Part shown: in pieces, positions 6,778 through 13,567 of the stretch
Position numbering within the stretch: the first letter of the stretch is position 1
Layout of the letters: each line of letters begins with the position of its first letter
Source: a bacterium
GTDB taxonomy: Bacteria > Fidelibacterota > UBA2242
Direction of reading: 5' to 3'
Length of the DNA stretch: 13,789 bases
Assembly (NCBI GenBank): GCA_018895675.1
Contig: JAHIOG010000490.1
Location: forward strand, 1 to 13,789
Notes under the pieces: generated by a model
What the model was told of the DNA's origin: nothing
The model's input: the letters and a program-made list of their open reading frames with translations, nothing else
The model's database searches: none
Position numbers and translations under genes: made by a program

Positions 6778-7404
6778 TTAGCCTTTTTTATTGTTGAACA
6801 TGTATTTTGACAACAATTCCTCAACTTTGTCTGCGATTTGTTCCGGACTGTCAGATTCAGAGAAATTGTTTTTATTCCCTTCTAAAATATCGCCAATCAT
6901 ATTCAATTTTTCATTCAGGAAATCAAATAAATATTTCAGGCGCTCTTTATTTGAAGTTTCCCAAAATTCACCTTCATCGGTCACCTCTCTACCTGCACGT
7001 TGTGCGTAGGCAGGTAAATTTTCTATATATTTGGACTTAATGTATCTGAGCAGTTTAATTAATACAATATGGATATCCGGAGAAGAAAATTGGGTTTTTA
7101 CACTTACGACTAATTGATGATTATCGTTTTCTTCATAAAATGGGATGCTTATTGGCGAGCGCAGATAACCTTTTTTATCGAAGATAAATCCAACTATTTC
7201 ACATCCTTCATGAATAGAAAAAACGATTCCTTGTATTGGAGGATGATCAATATCATTTTCTTCTTTTTGGATTACTGTATATTCCCATTTCATATCTCCG
7301 CAAATATCGCTGATCTCATCTATGAGTCTGTCAATATTTAATCGAAGATTCCCCTCGCGGACAGGATCATTTATTCTGCCTTTATAATGAACTGATATTC
7401 CCAT
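6778..7404 (-). CDS. hypothetical protein with a probable in-frame palindromic insertion
   Basis: The product is 208 residues with no signal peptide or membrane helix. The N-terminal part (MGISVHYKGRI..., then an acidic helix and a segment DMKWEYTVIQKE) is alpha/beta. I recognise the overall style from uncharacterised proteins of FCB bacteria but not a named family. Residues 130-139 (PAYAQRAGRE) break the pattern of an otherwise plausible continuous segment, IENL then VTDEGEFWETSNKE. They are coded by a DNA palindrome (6990-7016), so an inserted repeat is likely. The C-terminus (about 155-205) is helical. The start ATG lies three bases after the stop of the 44-residue ORF, suggesting translational coupling, with GAGGGAGAGG inside that ORF as a possible ribosome binding site. 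The stop codon abuts the winged-helix relic. The function is unknown. Confidence 0.75.
   Translation of the reverse strand: MGISVHYKGRINDPVREGNLRLNIDRLIDEISDICGDMKWEYTVIQKEENDIDHPPIQGIVFSIHEGCEIVGFIFDKKGYLRSPISIPFYEENDNHQLVVSVKTQFSSPDIHIVLIKLLRYIKSKYIENLPAYAQRAGREVTDEGEFWETSNKERLKYLFDFLNEKLNMIGDILEGNKNNFSESDSPEQIADKVEELLSKYMFNNKKG
6990..7016 (-). repeat. palindromic element inserted in a coding sequence
   Basis: TACCTGC (6990-6996) and GCAGGTA (7010-7016) are perfect inverted arms around a 13-base middle that can itself pair (GCAC/GTGC at 6995-6998 and 7002-7005). On the - strand it reads in frame as PAYAQRAGR within the 208-residue protein. Short hydrophilic peptides of the PAY.QRAGR type, coded by CCTGCC...GGCAGG palindromes, occur as interruptions in many draft genomes and recall the Rickettsia palindromic elements. 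Confidence 0.6.
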
Positions 7405-7407
7405 GAT

Positions 7408-7542
7408 TTATTTTGCCTCTCCCTCTACGATTCGGATTTCTTCCTGAGTCAGGTTGTAAAGTTCATATACCATCCGACCAATCGCCCGTGCAATTTGTTC
7501 GGTGTTGCCGAAGAACGAATCATAAACGATGAGAACTTTCAT
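7408..7542 (-). CDS. 44-residue chimeric ORF: flavodoxin-like start joined to a methylase-like tail
   Basis: The - strand ORF starts MKVLIVYDSFFGNTEQIARA, a good match to the first strand and FMN-phosphate-binding loop of flavodoxins (the S-x-x-G-N-T-E pattern at residues 9-15). From about residue 23 it switches to RMVYELYNLTQEEIRIVEGE, the kind of sequence that ends many N6-adenine methylase/type IIG restriction enzymes (VYELYGLTEEEI). It is far too short to fold as a flavodoxin. An AAGGAAAA ribosome binding site precedes the ATG and the stop is three bases before the next start, so it may still be translated and coupled to the 208-residue gene. The likeliest explanation is a deletion that joined two gene fragments. 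The large restriction-modification gene upstream keeps its own separate C-terminus, so the tail came from another gene. Confidence 0.5.
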   Translation of the reverse strand: MKVLIVYDSFFGNTEQIARAIGRMVYELYNLTQEEIRIVEGEAK

Positions 7543-7560
7543 GGATTTTCCTTTTTATTT

Positions 7561-7662
7561 ACCACTAAGACACCAGGACACAAAGAGTCTTTTGAATGTG
7601 CCTCAACGCGGAATGTTGAGACGAGGACAGTAAATCTCGTGTCAGCGTTTAGCTTTGACACG
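7561..7662. repeat. cluster of short repeats and hairpins downstream of the restriction-modification gene
   Basis: Three items lie side by side. First, ACCACTAAGACACCAGGACA... (7561-7587), a repetitive AAGACACC/AGGACACA string of a kind found dispersed in many bacterial genomes. Second, a hairpin CTCAAC (7602-7607) / GTTGAG (7615-7620), overlapped by ACGAG/CTCGT at 7621-7625 and 7636-7640. Third, CGTGTCA (7638-7644) / TGACACG (7656-7662), related to the element at 11040-11062. The cluster ends 13 bp before the 3' end of the restriction-modification gene. Confidence 0.6.
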
Positions 7663-7675
7663 GTGCGTAATTTGG

Positions 7676-10600
7676 CTATGGGAAAATAATTATTTGATCA
7701 ATTTCCTTCATAATTCTCTCAGTTTCTGTAAGCGCCACAATCATTTTTTGATAATGCTCTATGTCAGCATTAGTGAGAGTTCGGCCTTTACGGTCTTTGA
7801 GCCATTTTTGTGCTGGTTGATAGCCGCCGATATGGAAATTCCACGCTGATTCTGGAACATTGCCGAAAAACTGATCTTGGTTGATAAATACATTACCATA
7901 TTTGTAAGCTAATTTTTCAACGATATCTGATCCTGCAATTAGATAGGTTGTGATGAATTGATTTACCTTCGGTGATTCGAGGAGGTGAAGTGAGCGTAAT
8001 TCAGCGCCGACCGTGACAAGCTTTTTGAAACTTTCAGCATCTTTTGGATATGGCACGCGCGGGAAATCAATTTTTAGAAACTCTTTGTATTTTTCGCGAT
8101 AACTTGGTGAATGAAGAACCGCATAAATGTAATCGAAAATGTTCTCAGGAGAAACTTTACCGACAATTTTTTCAATCTCAGCAACTATTTCTTTTTTGAG
8201 ATTTGGAATTTTTGTTCCGTCTTCTGCATAGCGATAAAGAGGTAAAACATAATCAATTTCACTGGTTTTATTTGAAACTAGAGTTGACTCTGTAATATGT
8301 TTTGATAAGAAAGTGTGTTGATATGTCTTGCCAGATTTTATTTGACGAAGCACAATTAATGAAAGATTTTCTTTCTTTAAATTTTTCATAACCTCTTTTC
8401 TAGATCGCTCTATAAAATCATCGTGATAATAAACAAAACGATTGTCAAATGGCCGATAACTAACTGGCACTATATTTTGTTCGTCAAAATTATGTTTTAG
8501 TGCATTTACCGCTTTCCATTTTAAGTTTTCTTTTAATCCATATTTTTTAAGTGCCTCTTGTGGTGTTGAACTCGCAAGAAAATCATTGATCCGCTTTTTG
8601 AGAATAATTTCATCATAATCAATCACGAAATCGTCGCGTGAAGTAACAATACCTACACTTGAAACCGAGAATAGATCATTGACGGAAAATCCTTTTTGAT
8701 ATTCGCTCAATTTAATTGTATCTCGAACAACCCATTCATAATTCGGTGCGGATTGAACAATCTCCTCCCAGCCTATTGTTTCCAACGAATTATCGTTGAG
8801 GTATTTAAACTTTGATTTACGAGACCCGAAACAATCGGCACGAAATACTTTTCCGTGTTTACTGGCAGATTTTAATTTATGTTTTAGTCCAATAAATATT
8901 GCGACACCTTGTTTTATATCAAATACATTTTTATCCTCGCTTCCGTCGGGGGCTTGCTCTTTTTTATTAGCATTCCCGTGCAGATCTAGTACATAAATAT
9001 CATCGAATGTTTGCATGAGGTGATATCTCATGCCTCTAAATGTCGGGTTATCTAAGTAGCCATGAGCGGTAATCATGGCGACAATGCCTTCGTCTGTTTT
9101 TTCAACCATGCTCTCAGCGAAGCGAATGAATTTGACATAATCATCATTAAGCCATTTGGAATTACGTTCCTGTAATTTGCCCCCTCTCGGTTCTACTTTA
9201 TAAACGTTATTTCCCTTATATGAAGCATTGCTTGATTCACCAGAATAGGGTGGATTACCAATTACAACCATAATAGGCGTTTTGTTTTTAATAACGGATG
9301 CCTCCGTGGATTCCTCAGCTATACTTTCAGCAAAACCAAAACCTGTGAATAGGTCTACCTGAGTGGCACCTTCTTCGAGAGAGTTAGTAAGGTAGATACC
9401 AAGACGGCGATTAAATATCCAGAACCCCGTTGCTTTAAAAGCCATGCTCAGCTTTAGATGTGCTATCGTATATGGCGCCATCATAAGTTCAAAACCATGC
9501 AGACGTGGAAGCAGGTCGTGATGTACATAAGCAGGCCAGCGTCCCTTCTGACCGTTTTTAAGTAAACGTTCGTATATGATTCTGATAGTGGCGCTGATGA
9601 ATGTTCCTGTTCCGACTGCCGGATCAAGAATTTGAACCCGATGCAGACCAGTTGCCGTCTTTGAGGTGTCGGCCAAACCAGACGCGAGACTAAAATCATT
9701 TTCAAGGAGATAATCAACGGAACGCACAATGAAATGCACTACGGGCAAGGGCGTATAGTAAGCGCCAAGTTTTTTACGGAGGGCGGGGTCATATTCTTTT
9801 AAAAAGTCTTCATAAAAATGAATAACCGGATCGGGTCCTTCATGGGTTTTTCCCCATAAATCATCTTGGAAATACTGTTTCATGAGTTCTGGCACATTTG
9901 CATGTGTAAAAACCTCGCATAACTCATTTACGATATACTCAAGTCGTTTATCGAAATCGGGTCCAACAATATGATCAAAGAAATGCCGAAGAAGTGGGTT
10001 TGACTTCGGAATCAGGTCACGGGCTTCTTGGCGAGTAAATGTTGCTGGAGTATCATCATAGTAACGCGCGACAAAGAGTCCATACACTAATGTTTGTGCA
10101 TACATATCCGCAAAGGATTCTTGTGTTAGATCGTGAACAAGAAGTTTTTTTATAGTAGCATATACGCGCGTTATCTCAGCGTTTTTTTCTGACTCATTGT
10201 TGAGATATTGTTTAACGTTATCTCTGATTCTTTGCGCTTTTCCTCCCATGATCTTCGAGAGGTGTTCTCCTGATCGTATTGGCTCTTTATGTGACTGTGC
10301 GAAATCAACCAATGTTTTAGCAACATGCCCATAACTTTCCGGAATAGATGAAATGGTGCGATGTTTGATATCATAATTCGCAATTTTTATTGGGCATTCG
10401 TAACGCTTACCGTTTCTATAAAACCTAAATTCAAGATAATCCGTTAGAACTAAATTTGCATAACCATAATACCGGGTCATCTGTTCGGATTTCTCGATTT
10501 TATCTAAAGATACCCCGATGTCTTTTGTTTCAATATATAGAATTGGTACTTCGTAATTTAGAACAATAAAATCCGGCTTATTCCCTTGTTTAGCTCTTGC

Positions 10601-10747
10601 ATCATGATCTATGCGCTTAACATTGATTGACTCAAAAATACCTTTGATTAAAATCTCAAAATCGGTGCGATAACCCATTTCACTTGTTTCTTCGTGGGCA
10701 AATTTAGAGGAAATTGATAGAATATATTTTTCGAATATTTGTTGCAT
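7676..10747 (-). CDS. single-chain restriction-modification enzyme (type IIG, type ISP-like), Mrr-like nuclease plus N6-adenine methylase
   Basis: The enzyme has 1023 residues and should both methylate adenine and cut DNA at a specific site. The N-terminal nuclease is of the PD-(D/E)xK type: KPDFIVLN at about 57-64 and ETK at 73-75 give Asp59, Glu73 and Lys75. A helical linker follows, including KKLGAYYTP at 325-333 (methylase motif X region). The AdoMet site is DPAVGTGTF at 375-383 (motif I) and the adenine site NPPYSG at 498-503 (motif IV). The later part (about 690-1010), with SYRPFDNRFVYY near 763-774 and the end motif KWLKDRKGRTL at 981-991, matches the specificity and C-terminal region of type ISP enzymes such as LlaBIII. 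Unlike those (about 1,600 residues), there is no helicase between nuclease and methylase. No separate specificity gene is seen. The ribosome binding site is weak. Confidence 0.9.
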   Translation of the reverse strand: MQQIFEKYILSISSKFAHEETSEMGYRTDFEILIKGIFESINVKRIDHDARAKQGNKPDFIVLNYEVPILYIETKDIGVSLDKIEKSEQMTRYYGYANLVLTDYLEFRFYRNGKRYECPIKIANYDIKHRTISSIPESYGHVAKTLVDFAQSHKEPIRSGEHLSKIMGGKAQRIRDNVKQYLNNESEKNAEITRVYATIKKLLVHDLTQESFADMYAQTLVYGLFVARYYDDTPATFTRQEARDLIPKSNPLLRHFFDHIVGPDFDKRLEYIVNELCEVFTHANVPELMKQYFQDDLWGKTHEGPDPVIHFYEDFLKEYDPALRKKLGAYYTPLPVVHFIVRSVDYLLENDFSLASGLADTSKTATGLHRVQILDPAVGTGTFISATIRIIYERLLKNGQKGRWPAYVHHDLLPRLHGFELMMAPYTIAHLKLSMAFKATGFWIFNRRLGIYLTNSLEEGATQVDLFTGFGFAESIAEESTEASVIKNKTPIMVVIGNPPYSGESSNASYKGNNVYKVEPRGGKLQERNSKWLNDDYVKFIRFAESMVEKTDEGIVAMITAHGYLDNPTFRGMRYHLMQTFDDIYVLDLHGNANKKEQAPDGSEDKNVFDIKQGVAIFIGLKHKLKSASKHGKVFRADCFGSRKSKFKYLNDNSLETIGWEEIVQSAPNYEWVVRDTIKLSEYQKGFSVNDLFSVSSVGIVTSRDDFVIDYDEIILKKRINDFLASSTPQEALKKYGLKENLKWKAVNALKHNFDEQNIVPVSYRPFDNRFVYYHDDFIERSRKEVMKNLKKENLSLIVLRQIKSGKTYQHTFLSKHITESTLVSNKTSEIDYVLPLYRYAEDGTKIPNLKKEIVAEIEKIVGKVSPENIFDYIYAVLHSPSYREKYKEFLKIDFPRVPYPKDAESFKKLVTVGAELRSLHLLESPKVNQFITTYLIAGSDIVEKLAYKYGNVFINQDQFFGNVPESAWNFHIGGYQPAQKWLKDRKGRTLTNADIEHYQKMIVALTETERIMKEIDQIIIFP

Positions 10748-10932
10748 AGTTAGTTACTTTTCATCGTTATTAAAATCTCTTTTCAATGCTTCTTTCTTCA
10801 TCTTTTAACATTTTTTCTTGTTCCGGTTTATCTCATTTGTTGTCATTTTACGAAGTTCAATTACGAATGTCAATGATAAGTTTTCTCCGGCGTCGTATTT
10901 CCATTTTTAATTCCTGATCCGTTCTTACCGCC

Positions 10933-11094
10933 TCATGTGAAGTGTTCCCGCCAATACTGGGGGACTGGTTTTGAGGAGGCGTTGCATCTTTTTATAGGAA
11001 CGATGCTGTTCCAAACAGGTCGCAGTAGTTCCCAATCTAGTGTCAACGCTCGGCATTGACACGGCGCAAGTATTTTTATAGTGGAAATCTCCAT
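10933..11094 (-). CDS. possible 53-residue ORF, hypothetical
   Basis: An ATG at 11092-11094 opens a frame of 53 codons ending in TGA. The product starts MEISTIKILAPCQCRALTLD and ends PQYWREHFT. AGGAAA stands about eight bases before the ATG. It has no signal peptide, helix or recognisable motif, and its first third is coded through the hairpin repeat at 11040-11062, so it may be a by-product of a dispersed repeat rather than a gene. Confidence 0.2.
   Translation of the reverse strand: MEISTIKILAPCQCRALTLDWELLRPVWNSIVPIKRCNASSKPVPQYWREHFT
11040..11062. repeat. hairpin repeat related to the one at 7638-7662
   Basis: GTGTCAA (11040-11046) and TTGACAC (11056-11062) are perfect arms around a 9-base loop. 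The context TCTAGTGTCA...TTGACACGGCGC closely resembles TCTCGTGTCA...TTTGACACGGTGC at 7635-7665, in the same orientation. The two copies bracket the restriction-modification gene and look like diverged members of one dispersed REP-like family. Confidence 0.6.
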
Positions 11095-11367
11095 ATTAAT
11101 TTTCCTAAAATGGTAGTTCGTTCGATTTTAAAAGAATTATTCTTCGTACTGATATTTTGGTTTATCGCAAAATAAAAGAAACTACCGATTTGAGGAATCC
11201 AGTTAACTTATCAATAGCTAGAAATATTTCCATCATATCAGCCTTATCTCGCAGAGATCTCTTTAAGATAGCAGTCAAAATATTCCAGCTATTGACTCAA
11301 TTTTAATTGAATTTCCATGTTTTCAATATATTTTCACGTATCCTATAAATCAAGGAAAATATTTATG

Positions 11368-12609
11368 TTAAGTCTTATTGGGATATGTTAATTCCTTTTC
11401 CGATTTTGCAATAATTAATGCGCCGCAGCTATCGCTCCACACATTCGTCGATGTCCGGATCATGTCCAGGATGATGTCAACTGCCAGGATGAGCCCGATT
11501 CCTTCAAGGGGCAGTCCAACTGCTTTCAATATTATTGTCATCATTACGAGCCCAGCCATTGGAATTCCCGCTGCGCCTATCGATGCTAACAGCGCTGTGA
11601 TGACGACTGTAAATTGCGCGGCAAAATTTAACTCAATGCCATAAACCTGGGCAATGAACATCGCAGCCACACATTCGTACAGCGCGGTTCCATCCATATT
11701 TACCGTGGCGCCGAGCGGCAGCACAAAGCTGGATATTTTATTGGAAATTCCCGCATTCTTTTCAGCGCATTCCAGAGTAAGGGGAAGAGTTGCGGATGAA
11801 GAAGACGTGGTAAAGGCAGTTAATAGTGCGATACTCATGTTTTTCATGTGCCTGATTGGATTCTCTTTGGAAAGGATAATAACAAACAATGGTAAACTGA
11901 TTAAATAATGTATCAGTAGTCCCGTCAGAACTGTTATAAAATACATTCCAAGGGAGCGAAATACCTCTAACCCGGTTGTTGCGGTTATTTTTGCAATCAG
12001 CCCGAAGACGCCTAATGGAGCAAACCAGATGATAAAATGAGTTATACTCATCATTACCTCAAATCCTGCATTGAAAAAATCGGTCATCAACATTAGGTGA
12101 CGATCATTTAATTTGGATATAAAGACCCCTAAAATGATGCAGAAAAAAATGATTGGCAGGATTTCGCCATTTGCCATCGAGGATATTGGATTATCCGGCA
12201 CTATTCTGTATAAAATATCGCCTAAGCTGCCCGCAGTAATATCGGAAGTGCTTACATCCGCAGTAAGACCGAGTTCAGCGCCGACTCCGGGCTTTATTAC
12301 ATTTACTAATAAAAGACCGGTTAAAATGGCAATAAGACTGGATGCCACATAATATGCCATTGTTTTTAAACCAAGTCTACCGAGATTTTTTGACGTTCCG
12401 ATTCCAAGCACTCCGGAAGTGATCGATGTGAATATTAACGGTATGATAACCATTTTTAACAGACTGAGGAATAAATCTCCAATAATCGTCGCCACCGGAA
12501 TAATGGTTTCTCCAAGCATGATACCCGATAGAATACCAAGAATAATTCCGGTAAAAATCCATGCTGTCAATGACACTCTTTTTAACTGATTCAGGGCAGG
12601 TCTAAACAT
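11368..12609 (-). CDS. sodium- or proton-coupled glutamate/aspartate symporter (GltP/EAAT family)
   Basis: At 413 residues this is a normal-length member of the dicarboxylate/amino acid:cation symporter family (SLC1 fold, inner membrane). All core motifs are present: the Ser-rich hairpin 1 TSSSSATLPLT at about 268-278, TM7 LPLGATVNMDGTALYE at about 297-312 with the cation-binding NMDGT at 304-308, hairpin 2 GAAGIPMAG at about 345-353, and TM8 DMIRTSTNVWSDSCG at 382-396. In TM8, Asp382, Arg385, Thr386, Asn389 and Asp393 match the substrate-binding residues of GltPh, and the Arg indicates an acidic amino acid. DctA-type C4-dicarboxylate carriers have a different TM8 motif. The start has GGAG about five bases upstream (+ strand 12614-12617). 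The gene is divergent from the isochorismatase pair, with a shared 160-bp control region. No regulator is visible nearby. Confidence 0.95.
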   Translation of the reverse strand: MFRPALNQLKRVSLTAWIFTGIILGILSGIMLGETIIPVATIIGDLFLSLLKMVIIPLIFTSITSGVLGIGTSKNLGRLGLKTMAYYVASSLIAILTGLLLVNVIKPGVGAELGLTADVSTSDITAGSLGDILYRIVPDNPISSMANGEILPIIFFCIILGVFISKLNDRHLMLMTDFFNAGFEVMMSITHFIIWFAPLGVFGLIAKITATTGLEVFRSLGMYFITVLTGLLIHYLISLPLFVIILSKENPIRHMKNMSIALLTAFTTSSSSATLPLTLECAEKNAGISNKISSFVLPLGATVNMDGTALYECVAAMFIAQVYGIELNFAAQFTVVITALLASIGAAGIPMAGLVMMTIILKAVGLPLEGIGLILAVDIILDMIRTSTNVWSDSCGALIIAKSEKELTYPNKT

Positions 12610-12681
12610 TTTTACTCCATGTAGTTATTTCCGCATTGAAAATTATGAAATGATGGCTGAATAGCAAACCATTTCCATGAA

Positions 12682-12710
12682 TTGTTTTCGGATATTTTTA
12701 TTGATATTAT
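12682..12710 (+). promoter_or_regulatory. candidate promoter for the small membrane protein/isochorismatase pair
   Basis: TTGTTT (12682-12687) and TATTAT (12705-12710) are separated by 17 bases, about 64 bp upstream of the small ORF at 12774. The -10 has one mismatch and the -35 two mismatches to the sigma-70 consensus. In this A/T-rich stretch the match is plausible but not strong. Confidence 0.35.
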
Positions 12711-12773
12711 GCAAAAAAGGATTCATATTCTTAAGGCATGTGGCAATTGTATAATAAATGATCGTAAAAAAAT

Positions 12774-12920
12774 TTGAAACCTAAACGAAGCGCAAAAATC
12801 AATCTTTTTCTACTCTTCATCATTATTTGTATACTCTATTTCCTGTATTTCAAACGGGTTCAGTATAAAATGTTCATTGAGAAAAATGAAAAAGAATTAA
12901 TTGAAAGAGTCGAGCAATGA
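12774..12920 (+). CDS. small single-helix membrane protein (48 residues), TTG start
   Basis: The frame begins at TTG 12774 after an in-frame TAA at 12765 and ends at TGA 12918-12920. That TGA overlaps the ATG of the isochorismatase gene (ATGA), the classic layout for translational coupling. The product is basic at the N-terminus (KPKRSAK), then a hydrophobic segment at about residues 10-26 (NLFLLFIIICILYFLYF), then a charged tail KNEKELIERVE that could form a short coiled coil, so it should be a single-pass inner-membrane protein. There is no good Shine-Dalgarno before the TTG and the only in-frame ATG (12870) would leave just 16 residues, so the start is the weak point. The topology has a DivIC/FtsB-like flavour but is too short to call. 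Confidence 0.5.
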   Translation: MKPKRSAKINLFLLFIIICILYFLYFKRVQYKMFIEKNEKELIERVEQ

Positions 12921-13459
12921 AATTATCAACTGATCGATCTGTCCTTGTTTTAATCGATGTTCAATCGCGGTTATTTCCGGCGATGAACGGGAAAGACCAA
13001 TTATTAACAAATCTGGTAAAGGCTGTAAAGGGTTTTCAACTACTCGGGCTGCCTTTGATTGTGACTGAACAGTACCGCAAAGGGCTTGGGCCGACATTGC
13101 CCGAAATAAGCGAGATTATCACAACTTTTAACCTTATTGAGAAACGTGCATTTTCCTGCTGCGGGGATGATTCTTTCTTAGATGAGTTAAAACGAATTAA
13201 AAGAAAACAAGTTATTGTATGCGGGATTGAAGCCCATGTTTGTGTTTATCAGACCTGTCGTGATCTTCTCGATCTTAGACATGACGTATTTCTGTTAACT
13301 GACGCCGTTTCCAGCCGGAACGTTGATGATAAGCGTCTGACAATTCGTATATTGGAAAGTATGGGTGTGCAGCTTCGCAGCGTTGAAATGGCGTTGTTCG
13401 AATTGATTCATACTTCCTTACATCCAAAGTTTAAAGAACTGACAAGCATTATAAAATAA
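12917..13459 (+). CDS. isochorismatase-family hydrolase (YcaC-like)
   Basis: The product is 180 residues with the cysteine-hydrolase fold of the isochorismatase superfamily, cytosolic. The catalytic triad is complete: Asp14 in LVLIDVQSRLF, Lys76 in LIEKRAFSCCG, and Cys109 in CGIEAHVCVYQT, with the preceding GIEAH forming the usual oxyanion turn. The C-terminal LTDAVSSRN is also typical. Members cleave amides or vinyl ethers (nicotinamide, N-carbamoyl compounds, isochorismate). The substrate cannot be read from the sequence, and the length and motifs fit the short YcaC/ISOC1-like group, whose substrates are mostly unknown. The start ATG overlaps the stop of the 48-residue membrane protein gene. 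The M24 peptidase gene follows after about 108 bp in the same direction, with a bulged AACAGGA.../...CCTGTT hairpin between them. Confidence 0.93.
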   Translation: MKLSTDRSVLVLIDVQSRLFPAMNGKDQLLTNLVKAVKGFQLLGLPLIVTEQYRKGLGPTLPEISEIITTFNLIEKRAFSCCGDDSFLDELKRIKRKQVIVCGIEAHVCVYQTCRDLLDLRHDVFLLTDAVSSRNVDDKRLTIRILESMGVQLRSVEMALFELIHTSLHPKFKELTSIIK

Positions 13460-13567
13460 CAGGAGACCTAAAAAAATGATGTCCTGTTCCTAAGCCCTTT
13501 CAAATATCTTTTCTCAAATAACACTAAAACATATGAAATTTAAACAAATAATTAGTAGGAGGACTAA

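Larger units (their letters stand above)
10748..11367. other. 620-bp intergenic stretch with decayed coding and palindromes
   Basis: This separates the restriction-modification and symporter genes. On the - strand, 10770-10906 reads like a broken small gene: a frame running KWKYDAGENLSLTFVIELRK then MTTNEINRNKKK, interrupted at a run of six A's, after which MLKDEERSIEKRF continues in another frame. Farther right are the low-confidence ORF at 10933-11094, a GGAAC/GTTCC hairpin at 10998-11013 and the repeat at 11040-11062. From about 11100 to 11367 the sequence is A/T-rich with no ORF or clear terminator. Confidence 0.5.

Noticed and set aside
7495..7689. A + strand ORF of 64 codons through the repeat cluster
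   Set aside because: It runs through non-coding repeats and antisense to the 44-residue ORF and the end of the restriction-modification gene, with no protein-like features.
11328..11362. Hairpin ATATTTTC/GAAAATAT as a terminator for the symporter gene
   Set aside because: The stem is only A/T-rich, has a 19-base loop and no distinct T-run, and would be expected by chance in this composition.
12897..13097. A - strand ORF of 66 codons opposite the isochorismatase gene
   Set aside because: It is an antisense shadow; the + strand has the complete catalytic motif set.
13458..13492. Hairpin AACAGGA.../...CCTGTT after the isochorismatase gene as an intrinsic terminator
   Set aside because: The stem is bulged and is followed by CCTAAGCCC rather than T's, so termination is not supported.
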